DNA from: CAYNTG01 sp964400105
GTDB lineage: Bacteria > UBP14 > UBA6098
Assembly (NCBI GenBank): GCA_964400105.1
Contig: CAYNTG010000017.1
Location: 1 to 35,810 of the forward strand
DNA length: 35,810 nucleotides
Direction of reading: 5' to 3'
Part shown: piece by piece, positions 7,796 through 15,509 of the stretch
Layout of the letters: the number at the start of each line of letters is the position of its first letter
Numbering within the stretch: the stretch's first letter is position 1
Notes under the pieces: generated by a model
Database searches by the model: none
Seen by the model: the letters and a program-made list of their open reading frames with translations, nothing else
What the model was told of the DNA's origin: nothing
Made by a program: the position numbers and the translations under genes

Positions 7796-7920
7796 TTTTC
7801 CGGCGAAAATCGACGCCTATGACCGAAGGAAACACGTCTGTGCGTGGGGTGGGGGTTCGAGTGGAAGGGCATCGGCTACGACGACCACGAAGGGCGCACT
7901 GTTAAATCTCGGTCGTTGAG
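7796..7920 (+). repeat. mosaic repeat shared with 16708-16770 and 22628-22680
   Basis: The first part (about 7815-7868) matches 16723-16776 over roughly 50 bases, including ATGACCG, AACACGT and TGTGCGTGG. The second part (about 7880-7918) matches 22639-22676, including CGAAGGGCGCA and CTCGGTC. Two different repeat units are therefore joined here. No coding potential is supported. Confidence 0.5.
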
Positions 7921-7974
7921 CGGAGTTGAAACGACCCGGTTTAAAAGACTTTTTTCAAAAAATTTTAATTTTGC

Positions 7975-8003
7975 TTGACATCGGTCTGTCCTACACCTAT
8001 TTT
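7975..8003 (+). promoter_or_regulatory. sigma70-type promoter of the S10 operon
   Basis: Perfect -35 TTGACA at 7975-7980, 17-base spacer, -10 TATTTT at 7998-8003, preceded by an A/T-rich stretch (7951-7972) that could act as an UP element. The mRNA would start near 8010, giving a leader of about 140 bases before rpsJ. The leader has a few small hairpins (for example CCGG-GGAAAA-CCGG around 8109-8122). In some bacteria the S10 leader binds L4 for feedback, but I see no match that I could name here. Confidence 0.7.
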
Positions 8004-8148
8004 CGGGAAGCTTTTCCATAGAGAGTGGCTTGAGAGTCGAATCGAAAATGAGGAGGCTCGCCTGAAAGCGCCCCATGGAAAGGTTTTGATTTTTTATGCT
8101 CTCACTTGCCGGGGAAAACCGGTGAATATTCGCTCTGTAGGAGGCTAG

Positions 8149-8454
8149 ATGGCTCAGCGTATAAGAATAAAGCTGCAGGCATACGATCACGTTATTCTCG
8201 ACAGATCTACGAAAGAGATCGTCGATACTGCAAAAAGGACCGGCGCAAAGATAGCAGGGCCGGTGCCTTTACCAACGCATAAACGGATATATACCGTTCT
8301 CCGCAGCACCAACGTGGACAAAAAAAGCAGAGAGCAGTTCGAGGTTAGAACGCATAAGCGTTTGATCGACATTCTCGAAGCCAGCCAGGAAACGGTCGAT
8401 GCGATGATGAAGATCGAGTTGCCCGCTGGCGTTGACATACAAATCATTGTTTAA
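8149..8454 (+). CDS. rpsJ: 30S ribosomal protein S10
   Basis: 101 aa, full length. It carries the highly conserved S10 stretches IRIKLQAYDH, TAKRTGAKIAGPVPLPT, DKKSREQFEVRTHKRLIDI and the C-terminal LPAGVDIQI. S10 sits in the head of the small subunit and, in other bacteria, is also the NusE transcription factor. The ATG follows a strong TAGGAGG ribosome-binding site. It is first in the operon; no tuf or fusA gene precedes it in this window. Confidence 0.98.
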   Translation: MAQRIRIKLQAYDHVILDRSTKEIVDTAKRTGAKIAGPVPLPTHKRIYTVLRSTNVDKKSREQFEVRTHKRLIDILEASQETVDAMMKIELPAGVDIQIIV

Positions 8455-8484
8455 TTCAAGCCGATTTGTGAACTGGGAGTTATC

Positions 8485-9105
8485 ATGATCGGATTAGTAG
8501 GAAAAAAAATTGGGATGACTACCGTTTTCGGAAAAAACGGCGATGCATTGCCCGTTACGATTCTTCTCGCCGGACCTTGTGAAGTTGTTCAGGTTAAGGC
8601 CTTAGAGAAGGATGGTTATTCAGCTATTCAAATCGGTTTTGACACGACAAAGAAAAAGATTTCGAAACCAGAATTGGGCCACATGCAAAAGGCCGGAACA
8701 AAGGTCTATAAAAAGCTCCGCGAGATACGAGTCGACGATCCAGAGAATTATAAAGTCGGCCAGATGCTTACGGTGGAGCAGTTCGAGGTTGGCCAGAAGG
8801 TCAACGTCTCCGGCGTCTCAAAGGGCAAAGGATTTCAGGGCAGTATCAAGCGCCATCATTTCAGCGGCGGGCCCAAATCGCACGGTCAATCCAATAAATG
8901 GCGTTCGCCCGGATCGATAGGCCAATCCTCATCCCCTTCGAGGGTTTTCAAAGGTATGAAGATGTCCGGAAGGATGGGCGGCAAAAAAGTCACCGTTCCA
9001 GGTTCTCGTATCGTTAGCATCGACCCTGAAAACAACCTGATCCTCGTTAAAGGCGCTGTTGCCGGTTCCAGGGGCGGGTATGTCGTTCTCGTTAGGAAAG
9101 GGTGA
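8485..9105 (+). CDS. rplC: 50S ribosomal protein L3
   Basis: 206 aa, normal length. It begins MIGLVGKKIGMT, has the KGKGFQG(S)IKRHHFSGGPKSHGQS region that reaches towards the peptidyl transferase centre, and the conserved GRMGG after the MKMS block. L3 is an early assembly protein of the large subunit. It lies 30 bp after rpsJ with a GGGAG site before the ATG, and its stop overlaps the start region of rplD. Confidence 0.98.
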   Translation: MIGLVGKKIGMTTVFGKNGDALPVTILLAGPCEVVQVKALEKDGYSAIQIGFDTTKKKISKPELGHMQKAGTKVYKKLREIRVDDPENYKVGQMLTVEQFEVGQKVNVSGVSKGKGFQGSIKRHHFSGGPKSHGQSNKWRSPGSIGQSSSPSRVFKGMKMSGRMGGKKVTVPGSRIVSIDPENNLILVKGAVAGSRGGYVVLVRKG

Positions 9106-9740
9106 TGATCATGCACAAGGCTATATTGCTAGATCGCGATGGGAATAATATCGGCCAAACCGATCTTCCCGTTGTCGCATTCGGTATCGAACCGAATGAA
9201 CCGGTCGTTCATCAGTATGTCAAGCGTTACCTCAGCAATCAAAGGCTCGGTTTGCATTCGACGAAAACACGCAGCGAGGTTTCCGGCGGCGGGCGTAAAC
9301 CGTGGCGGCAAAAAGGCACGGGACGCGCGAGAGCCGGATCGATCCGCTCGCCATTATGGAGGCACGGCGGTGTTGCTTTCGGGCCGTCGCCTCGCGATTA
9401 CCATAAGGATATGCCGAAGAAGATGCGCAGGCTCGCGCTCGCTTCGATTCTATCGGCAAGGTCGAAAGAAGACGGCATATTCGTTTTCGAGGATATCGAT
9501 ACGACAGACCACAAAACAGCGAAACTCAAGAATATTCTCGAAAATGCTGGCGTCATGGGCAAGAAGGTTCTTATTATCACAAACGCCCCCGAAAATAATC
9601 TTGTAAAAGCCGGGGGAAATATTCACGGAGTCGAGGTCACATTTACCGGCGAGCTTAATACATATCAGGTTATTTACTCCGATGTCGTCATGTTGACTGC
9701 GGGGTCTTTACCGAAGATCGAGGAGCTCTGTAAAAGATGA
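9105..9740 (+). CDS. rplD: 50S ribosomal protein L4
   Basis: 211 aa (205 if it starts at 9111). The extended loop is clear: RSEVSGGGRKPWRQKGTGRARAGSIRSPLWRHGGVAFGP, the part that lines the exit tunnel. In many bacteria L4 also represses its own S10 operon. The ATG at 9105 shares its A with the rplC stop (TGATG); ATG 9111 has an AGGAAAGGG at good spacing, and both are possible. It ends with a 4-bp ATGA overlap with rplW. Confidence 0.97.
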   Translation: MIMHKAILLDRDGNNIGQTDLPVVAFGIEPNEPVVHQYVKRYLSNQRLGLHSTKTRSEVSGGGRKPWRQKGTGRARAGSIRSPLWRHGGVAFGPSPRDYHKDMPKKMRRLALASILSARSKEDGIFVFEDIDTTDHKTAKLKNILENAGVMGKKVLIITNAPENNLVKAGGNIHGVEVTFTGELNTYQVIYSDVVMLTAGSLPKIEELCKR

Positions 9741-10027
9741 GAGACCCGAGGAAAGTTATTGTAAAACCGATTCTCTCGGAGAAGTCCAATATCTCCGTAG
9801 AAAAGGAAAATAAATATACATTCAAGATTGCGAGAGACGCCACCAAGAAGGATGTCAAAGATAGCGTCGAGGCAATTTTCAAGGTCCATGTTATCAATGT
9901 TCACACCGCCAATTTTATGGGGAAACCCAAGCGACGCGGTCGCATGGAAGGCCGGAAGCCATCGTGGAAAAAAGCCGTAGTCAAGCTGGCGCACGGCGAG
10001 TCGATAGAGATTTTTAAGGGACTGTAA
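9737..10027 (+). CDS. rplW: 50S ribosomal protein L23
   Basis: 96 aa. Typical L23 blocks are visible: the start DPRKVIVKPILSEKS, the middle KYTFKIARDATKKDVKDSVEAIF, then NVHTANFMGKPKRRG and WKKAVVKLAHGE. L23 lies at the tunnel exit and docks trigger factor and SRP. The ATG overlaps the rplD stop (ATGA). Confidence 0.97.
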   Translation: MRDPRKVIVKPILSEKSNISVEKENKYTFKIARDATKKDVKDSVEAIFKVHVINVHTANFMGKPKRRGRMEGRKPSWKKAVVKLAHGESIEIFKGL

Positions 10028-10063
10028 CGGTAAGCCGTGCATATTATATAAGCGGAGCATATT

Positions 10064-10894
10064 ATGGGCATCAAACACTACAACCCGACAACACCATCGC
10101 TGAGGACACGGCGAACGCTCGATTATAGCGAGTTGACTCCGAAGGCTAGACCGGAGAAGAGTCTTCTGAGGAAAAAGACGAGCACTGGCGGGCGAAATAA
10201 CCTCGGGCGTATGACAATGCGCCACAGGGGCAGCGGGAATAAAAATCGATTTAGGGTTATAGATTTCAAGCGAAGAAAGCACGGAATTCCAGCAAAGGTT
10301 CTCCAGATCGAATACGATCCCAATCGCTCGGCATTCATTGCGCTGCTTAGCTATATCGATGGCGAGAAAAACTACATTATCTCCCCGCTCGGCGTGAAGG
10401 TCGGCGACAAGATAATGAGCGGCCCCGATGCCGAGATTAAACCGGGCAACGCGCTGCCTATCGGGATTATCCCGATCGGTTCCAAGATTCACAACATCGA
10501 GCTTAAACCCGGAAAGGGCGCACAGATGGTCCGTTCCGCCGGAACCGTTGCACAGATCGTCGGGCGTGAAAGCAAGAATGTCATCATAAGGCTGCCTTCT
10601 GGTGAAATTCGGATTTTCCCGAAAAATTGCTACGCCACGGTCGGGCAGGTCGGGAATCTGGACAATAGTAACACGGTCTATGGCAAAGCTGGCGCGAAAA
10701 GGTGGATCGGAAGGCGTCCGAAAGTGCGTGGTATGGCGATGAATCCGGTCGATCATCCACATGGAGGCGGTGAAGGCAGGGTTAAAGGATATAAGCAGGC
10801 AGTTACGCCATGGGGGCAGCCCTGTAAAGGTTATAAGACCAGAAAAAAGAATAAAAGCTCGAATAAGTTTATCATAAAGCGCCGCACTAAGTAA
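10064..10894 (+). CDS. rplB: 50S ribosomal protein L2
   Basis: 276 aa, full length. It begins MGIKHYNPTTPS, contains RHRGSGNKNRFRVIDFKR, and ends with the universally conserved region RGMAMNPVDHPHGGGEG, whose His is close to the peptidyl transferase centre, followed by a basic tail. The start follows AAGCGGAGC at suitable spacing, 36 bp after rplW. Confidence 0.98.
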   Translation: MGIKHYNPTTPSLRTRRTLDYSELTPKARPEKSLLRKKTSTGGRNNLGRMTMRHRGSGNKNRFRVIDFKRRKHGIPAKVLQIEYDPNRSAFIALLSYIDGEKNYIISPLGVKVGDKIMSGPDAEIKPGNALPIGIIPIGSKIHNIELKPGKGAQMVRSAGTVAQIVGRESKNVIIRLPSGEIRIFPKNCYATVGQVGNLDNSNTVYGKAGAKRWIGRRPKVRGMAMNPVDHPHGGGEGRVKGYKQAVTPWGQPCKGYKTRKKNKSSNKFIIKRRTK

Positions 10895-10904
10895 TGGAGA
10901 GTCT

Positions 10905-11192
10905 ATGTCCAGATCACTGAAAAAAGGCCCCTATATCGACGAGAAGCTTTTCGCCGTAATCGAAAAAATGAACGATCGCGGCGATAAGAGGGTCATCAAA
11001 ACATGGTCTCGCCGTTCTACCATATCGCCGGAGTTCGTCGGCCATACGATAGCTGTTCATAACGGGCACAAGTTCATACCCGTGTATATCTCCGAGAATA
11101 TGGTCGGACACAAGCTCGGTGAATTCGCCCAAACGCGTCTTTTCAGGAGCCACGGAGGCAAAAAGGCTGCTGTTGCGAAGAAAAAAGGATAA
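10905..11192 (+). CDS. rpsS: 30S ribosomal protein S19
   Basis: 95 aa. Begins MSRSLKKGPYIDEKL and has TWSRRSTISPEFVGHTIAVHNGHKFIPVYI and MVGHKLGEFAQTR, all diagnostic of S19, which contacts S13 and the A-site tRNA side of the 30S head. The ATG is preceded by AATGGAGAG. It lies between rplB and rplV as in the classical order. Confidence 0.98.
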   Translation: MSRSLKKGPYIDEKLFAVIEKMNDRGDKRVIKTWSRRSTISPEFVGHTIAVHNGHKFIPVYISENMVGHKLGEFAQTRLFRSHGGKKAAVAKKKG

Positions 11193-11207
11193 GGTGAAGG
11201 TGTTATC

Positions 11208-11549
11208 ATGATCTCGAAGGCACAAGCCAGATTTGTAAGGATATCTCCTTACAAGCTCCGCCTCGTTGCGGATCTTGTAAGGGGCAAAAACGCCGAGGAT
11301 GCCATGCGCATCGTCCCTTTTGTCAACAAAAAGGGATCGAAGATCGTGGAAAAGGTCCTCAAAAGCGCTATCGCGAACGCGCTGAATCAGGAGGAGGGGC
11401 CTCTTCACGAGGACGAGCTTTTCATCTCCAAGATCGAGGTCAATGGCGGCCCGACTATGGCGAGATTCAAAGCTGGCGCACAGGGAAGAGTCAAACCGTT
11501 CAAACATAGAACGAGTCATATTTACATAGAACTCGATAAGAAGAAGTAG
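11208..11549 (+). CDS. rplV: 50S ribosomal protein L22
   Basis: 113 aa, normal length. It shows RFVRISPYKLRLVADLVRGKNAEDA at the N-terminus and the tunnel-lining hairpin GGPTMARFKAGAQGRVKPFKHRTSHIYIEL at the C-terminus, a known site of macrolide-resistance changes in other species. Start ATG after AAGGTGAAGG; 15 bp after rpsS. Confidence 0.98.
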   Translation: MISKAQARFVRISPYKLRLVADLVRGKNAEDAMRIVPFVNKKGSKIVEKVLKSAIANALNQEEGPLHEDELFISKIEVNGGPTMARFKAGAQGRVKPFKHRTSHIYIELDKKK

Positions 11550-11576
11550 TTTTAACCGCATTTGCGGGAGGATAAT

Positions 11577-12317
11577 TTGGGACAGAAAACCAATCCAATT
11601 GGACTGAGATTAGGTATAATTCGAACCTGGAATTCAAAATGGTTCGCCCGTAAAAAGGTTTATCGAACAAATCTTATAGAAGACATAAAGCTGCGCGAAT
11701 ACATTCGCAAGGAGCTGAAGGATGCGGACGTCTCGACAATCGAGATTCTCCGAAGCCCAAAAAAGGTCACGATCAATATCTTCACGGCGAGACCCGGGGT
11801 GGTCATCGGTCAGGGTGGACAGCGTGTCGAGGCCTTCAAGACAGAACTCGAAAAGTTCACATCGAAAGAGATTCATCTCAATGTCCTGGAAATAAAGCGC
11901 CCCGAGATCGACGCCACCCTTGTCGCAATGGGAATCGCGTCTCAAATCGAGGGGAGAATTTCCCATAGAAGGGCCATGAAAAGGGCCATCCAATCCGCAA
12001 TGAGGCTGGGTGCTCAGGGGATCAAGGTCAAATGCGGCGGTCGTTTGGGCGGCAATGAGATTGCGAGGTCGGAGGAGTATAAAGAGGGGAGAATTCCTCT
12101 GCATACACTTCGTGCGGACGTCGATTTTGCCCGTGCTACCGCGCATACGACAGCCGGTTGCGTTGGTGTAAAGGTTTGGGTTTTCAAAGAGGAAATCCTC
12201 GGCGGAATGCATGAATATTGGGAGAAGACCCTCAGCGAGGATAAACAGAATAGGCGTTCCAGAGGTTCGAGTTCGCGCAGAAAGGGCGGATACGACCCGC
12301 GTTCCAGAAAAAGGTGA
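11577..12317 (+). CDS. rpsC: 30S ribosomal protein S3
   Basis: 246 aa. The protein starts (M)GQKTNPIGLRLGII from a TTG codon at 11577; GGGAGG lies six bases upstream, and the frame's earlier TTG at 11562 would overlap that site, so the TTG at 11577 is the real start. The KH domain is visible at residues about 50-110 (RPGVVIGQGGQRVE, the GxxG loop) and the C-terminal S3 domain follows (KVKCGGRLGGNEIARSE). The tail after residue 210 is basic and low-complexity (RRSRGSSSRRKGG). Confidence 0.97.
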   Translation: MGQKTNPIGLRLGIIRTWNSKWFARKKVYRTNLIEDIKLREYIRKELKDADVSTIEILRSPKKVTINIFTARPGVVIGQGGQRVEAFKTELEKFTSKEIHLNVLEIKRPEIDATLVAMGIASQIEGRISHRRAMKRAIQSAMRLGAQGIKVKCGGRLGGNEIARSEEYKEGRIPLHTLRADVDFARATAHTTAGCVGVKVWVFKEEILGGMHEYWEKTLSEDKQNRRSRGSSSRRKGGYDPRSRKR

Positions 12318-12336
12318 GATTAAAGGAGACTGAAAA

Positions 12337-12765
12337 ATGTTAATGCCCAAGCGCACGAAATATCGTAAATCGCAGCGCGGGAAAAGGCGTGGAATGGCGA
12401 CACGAGGCAGCCGGCTCGGTTTCGGCGACTATGGCATGAAGGCCTTAGAATGTGGCTGGATCACCGCGAATCAGATCGAGGCGGCGAGAGTCGCGATGAC
12501 GAGGTATATGAAGCGCACAGGTCGCGTATGGATCACGATATTCCCGCACAAATCCGTTACGAAGAAAGCCGCAGAAACCCGTATGGGTAAGGGCAAAGGT
12601 TCCCCGGACCATTGGGTTGCCGTTGTCAAGCGCGGAAGGATCATGTTCGAGATCAGCGGAGTCAGTGAGGATTTAGCGAAAAAGGCTTTTAAGCTCGCTG
12701 CACGGAAGCTTCCGATCAAAACCCGCTTTGTTACGAGAGAACGCACTCCGGGAGGCTTGTTATGA
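12337..12765 (+). CDS. rplP: 50S ribosomal protein L16
   Basis: 142 aa. Conserved start MLMPKRTKYRKSQRGKRRG, then FGDYGMKALECGWITANQIEAARVAMTR and MGKGKGSPDHWVAVVKRGRIMFEI. L16 organises the A-site tRNA region of the 50S. GGAG stands eight bases before the ATG. The stop overlaps the rpmC start (ATGA). Confidence 0.98.
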   Translation: MLMPKRTKYRKSQRGKRRGMATRGSRLGFGDYGMKALECGWITANQIEAARVAMTRYMKRTGRVWITIFPHKSVTKKAAETRMGKGKGSPDHWVAVVKRGRIMFEISGVSEDLAKKAFKLAARKLPIKTRFVTRERTPGGLL

Positions 12766-12989
12766 GCACTACAAAGACCTGGCAACTCAGGGAGATGAGC
12801 AGGGAAGAGTTGGAACATAGGATGCACGAGCTTCTCGAAGAGGAGTTTAATCTACGCATGCAGTCTGCGGTTACGACTCCGAAGAATCCGAAAAGGTTCA
12901 GGGAGATTCGCAGGGAAGCCGTTCGGATAAAGACAATCCTCTATGAGGATAAGATAGGAATTCGCAAAATCGGTGTGAAGAACATATAG
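12762..12989 (+). CDS. rpmC: 50S ribosomal protein L29
   Basis: 75 aa, a little longer than the typical 60-70. It has the L29 helical hairpin: LREMSREELEHRMHELLEEEFNLRMQSAV, then the turn and REIRREAVRIKTILYEDKIG. It overlaps rplP by 4 bp. In almost all bacteria rpsQ (S17) and rplN (L14) come next; here they do not, and acpP follows after 37 bp. Confidence 0.95.
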   Translation: MSTTKTWQLREMSREELEHRMHELLEEEFNLRMQSAVTTPKNPKRFREIRREAVRIKTILYEDKIGIRKIGVKNI

Positions 12990-13026
12990 TCTTTCATTGG
13001 ATAAAAATTTCAATTGAGGAGGGAAT

Positions 13027-13272
13027 ATGTCCGTAGAAAACAGAGTTAAAGAGATTGTCGTTGAAAAATTAGGAATCAGCGTAGAACAGATAGAACCCGG
13101 CGCACATTTCGTGAATGACCTCGGTGCAGACAGCCTCGATCAGGTCGAGCTTGTTATGGCGCTCGAAGAGGAGTTCGATATCGAAATCCCCGACGACGAT
13201 GCCGAGAAAATCGGAACGATTAAAGATGCGGTCGCTTATATAGAAAAAGCGAAAGCTAAGAGCGAGGGGTAA
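13027..13272 (+). CDS. acpP: acyl carrier protein
   Basis: 81-aa acidic four-helix protein that carries fatty-acid intermediates on a phosphopantetheine arm. The attachment site DSL is visible in LGADSLDQVEL, with Ser36. Helix 2-3 residues EEEFDIEIPDDDAE are the standard partner-binding face. A very good GAGGAGG site precedes the ATG. It lies 1 bp before fabF, its usual partner. Confidence 0.97.
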   Translation: MSVENRVKEIVVEKLGISVEQIEPGAHFVNDLGADSLDQVELVMALEEEFDIEIPDDDAEKIGTIKDAVAYIEKAKAKSEG

Positions 13273-13273
13273 A

Positions 13274-14506
13274 ATGAAAAGACGCGTTGTGGTTACGGGC
13301 CTCGGCGCGCTTACCCCATTGGGGAAGGATGTCGAATCTACATGGACGGCCCTAGTTGAGGGCCGCTCTGCTGTCCGGCGTATTTCGAGGTGGGACCCGG
13401 CTGGGATGGTGACGCAGATCGCAGCGGAAATCCCGGATGACTGGGATGTTACGGAATTAATCGACAAACGCGAAGCCCGCCGAATGGATAGATATACCCA
13501 ATACGCCTTTTGGGCCGCCAACGAGGCTGTTCGGGACGCGGAATTGGAATCATCCGGGATCGACCCAGAAAGGGTTGGTGTTATTGTCGGAACGGGTGTC
13601 GGTGGGATCGGAACTTTCGAGGCGGAGCATATAAAATTCCTCGAACGCGGTGTTCGTAGGGTGTCTCCATTCTTCATCACCATGATGATCTCGGATATGG
13701 CCCCGGGGCTTCTCGCAATAAAATACGGTTTCAAGGGAATCAACTATTCCATCACAAGCGCTTGCGCCTCTGCAGGGCACTCCATTGGAGCGGCTTTCGA
13801 TGCGATTCGAAATGGCCGCGCGGATGTCATGCTTACCGGCGGAGCCGAGGCTCCAATCGTGCAGATATCGATAGCAGGATTCTGTCAGAACCGCGCTATG
13901 AGCACAAGAAACGAGATTCCCGAAAAGGCGAGTTCGCCATTCGATTCGAAGAGGGATGGTTTCGTTATGGGCGAGGGCTCGGGAATCCTCGTCTTGGAGG
14001 AACTCGAACACGCTAGGTCGAGGAACGCGAAGATATATTGCGAATTGGTCGGGTTCGGCGCCACTGCCGATGCCTTTCATATTACCGCTCCTCCTGAAGA
14101 CGGTGACGGCGCTTTCCGCGTAATGCGTAACTGCCTGAACGACGCAGGGATGGAGCAGGGCGATGTGGACTATATCAACGCTCACGGCACATCGACTCCG
14201 GTCGGTGACCGGGCCGAATGTGCCGCTATCGAGAGGCTTTTCGGCGGGAACGGTCCGTTCGTTTCATCTTCAAAAGGCGCGCTTGGGCATCTTCTCGGTG
14301 CATCCGCCGCAGTCGAAGCGGTAGTTGCGATTAAGTCTCTCATCGAGGATAGGATTACACCGACGCTCAATCTCGAGGATATCGACGAGAGGTGCAAGGG
14401 GATCAAACACGTCATCCGGACGACGGATGTGAAGCTTGATCTGGTTATGTCGAACTCGTTCGGCTTCGGTGGGCATAACAGCAGTCTTCTGTTCGGAAAG
14501 ATTTAA
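13274..14506 (+). CDS. fabF: 3-oxoacyl-[acyl-carrier-protein] synthase II
   Basis: 410-aa condensing enzyme that elongates acyl-ACP with malonyl-ACP. The Cys-His-His catalytic triad is visible: Cys164 in SITSACASAGH, His304 in INAHGTSTP and His339 in KGALGHLLGASAAVEA, with Lys334. The glycine-rich end NSFGFGGHNSSLLF is intact. Length is normal for FabF. It starts directly after acpP and its stop overlaps the rnc start (TAATG), an arrangement seen in many bacteria (fab cluster-acpP-fabF-rnc). Confidence 0.97.
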   Translation: MKRRVVVTGLGALTPLGKDVESTWTALVEGRSAVRRISRWDPAGMVTQIAAEIPDDWDVTELIDKREARRMDRYTQYAFWAANEAVRDAELESSGIDPERVGVIVGTGVGGIGTFEAEHIKFLERGVRRVSPFFITMMISDMAPGLLAIKYGFKGINYSITSACASAGHSIGAAFDAIRNGRADVMLTGGAEAPIVQISIAGFCQNRAMSTRNEIPEKASSPFDSKRDGFVMGEGSGILVLEELEHARSRNAKIYCELVGFGATADAFHITAPPEDGDGAFRVMRNCLNDAGMEQGDVDYINAHGTSTPVGDRAECAAIERLFGGNGPFVSSSKGALGHLLGASAAVEAVVAIKSLIEDRITPTLNLEDIDERCKGIKHVIRTTDVKLDLVMSNSFGFGGHNSSLLFGKI

Positions 14507-15228
14507 TGTTTAAGGTGAGCCTTTTTTCGGGCAAAAAAAGGAGACGAAGTAATATCGAGCACCGGCTCGGTTATCGATTCAAACACCCCGAGATACTCCA
14601 GCTTGCCCTCACGCACAGGTCTCTTAAAAACGAAGACGATTCCATCCCGGAGTCCTATTCGAATGAACGCCTCGAATTTCTCGGTGATGCGGTCCTCGAG
14701 CTCGTGGTGGCCGCGAATCTCTTCTCGGATTTCCCGGAGAGCGAGGAGGGCGATCTTACCGAGATGCGCAGGATTCTCGTCAACGGCAAGTTCCTAGCGC
14801 GGAAGGCCATAGCCCTCGATTTGGGCAAAGAAATCCGAATGTCGGTAGGCGAGAAAGAGAGCGGCGGGATGGCGAAGTCGTCGATCCTCGCGGACACTTA
14901 CGAGGCGATCCTCGGGGCAATCTTCATCGACGGAGGAATCGATGCGGCGAAGAGGTTTATCGAAAAATTTCACCTCACCGACCGCGATAAGCACCTGAAT
15001 TCGCGACGCTATCAAAATTTCAAAGGACTGCTTCTGGAAAGGCTTCAGGCTGAAGGAAAGCAGCCCGAATACCGAATCCTATCGGAGACAGGCCCGGATC
15101 ATAAAAAGCTGTTCGAGATCGGCGTTTTCCTCAAAGGCAACAAGATCGGACACGGGACCGGAAAAAGCAAGAAATCTGCGGAGAAATCCGCCGCACGGGA
15201 CGCCGTTTCGAGAATGAGCGAACATTAA
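14506..15228 (+). CDS. rnc: ribonuclease III
   Basis: 240-aa double-strand-specific endoribonuclease that processes rRNA precursors. The RNase III signature NERLEFLGDAVLEL spans residues 53-66 with Glu57 and Asp61; the second pair of metal ligands is Asp130 and Glu133 in ADTYEAILGAIF. The C-terminal double-stranded RNA-binding domain covers about 170-238 (NFKGLLLERLQAEGK through KKSAEKSAARDA). All catalytic residues are present. Translation is coupled to fabF by a one-base stop/start overlap. Confidence 0.97.
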   Translation: MFKVSLFSGKKRRRSNIEHRLGYRFKHPEILQLALTHRSLKNEDDSIPESYSNERLEFLGDAVLELVVAANLFSDFPESEEGDLTEMRRILVNGKFLARKAIALDLGKEIRMSVGEKESGGMAKSSILADTYEAILGAIFIDGGIDAAKRFIEKFHLTDRDKHLNSRRYQNFKGLLLERLQAEGKQPEYRILSETGPDHKKLFEIGVFLKGNKIGHGTGKSKKSAEKSAARDAVSRMSEH

Positions 15229-15242
15229 ACCGAGGCATTTCA

Positions 15243-15455
15243 ATGATCAAAGAATTTACCCTGCAATATTGGCAGGAAGACAAATGGGTCGTCGGAAGGA
15301 TAGTGGAATTTCCCGGTCTTTTTAGCCAGGGGAAATCCCTCGACGAGCTAGAGGCTAACCTTTACGACGCCTACTATCTTATGATAGACGAGGGAGTTCC
15401 GCCGGAGGGAGTCGATTTCGAAGAAAAGTTATTCGAGATCGAGATCGACGAGTAG
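15243..15455 (+). CDS. HicB-like small protein
   Basis: 70-aa protein. The segment VVGRIVEFPGLFSQGKSLDELEANLYDAYYLMIDE matches the partial RNase H fold of HicB antitoxins (x-x-x-PGl.sqG.tleEA..nl.eA). The typical C-terminal DNA-binding part is absent and no HicA toxin gene lies on either side, so this is a solitary HicB-like protein of the kind common outside toxin-antitoxin pairs. It lies 14 bp after rnc and may be co-transcribed. The ribosome-binding site is weak. Confidence 0.7.
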   Translation: MIKEFTLQYWQEDKWVVGRIVEFPGLFSQGKSLDELEANLYDAYYLMIDEGVPPEGVDFEEKLFEIEIDE

Positions 15456-15509
15456 GTAGGCCATTTTTCGATTACAGTTTTTCAATCGATTTTCACAGGA
15501 GATATTAAT

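Larger units (their letters stand above)
7606..8148. other. intergenic region between TA operon and S10 operon
   Basis: 543 bp without a supported gene. It contains the divergent promoters of the relE unit (7689-7717, minus) and the S10 operon (7975-8003, plus), a palindromic repeat (7750-7775), a stretch shared with 16708-16770 and 22628-22680 (7796-7920), and a leader of about 140 bases before rpsJ. Possible 69-codon frames here have no homology signal and read through the repeats. Confidence 0.7.

Noticed and set aside
7710..7919. 69-codon plus-strand frame before rpsJ
   Set aside because: It consists of shared repeat units and a palindrome; no ribosome-binding site and no protein similarity.
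8010..8148. L4-binding leader of the S10 operon
   Set aside because: The leader is of suitable length, but the hairpins seen do not match a leader structure I can name with confidence.
9674..10762. Long minus-strand frame opposite rplD-rplB
   Set aside because: It is antisense to three certain ribosomal protein genes and shows no family pattern; it results from codon bias.
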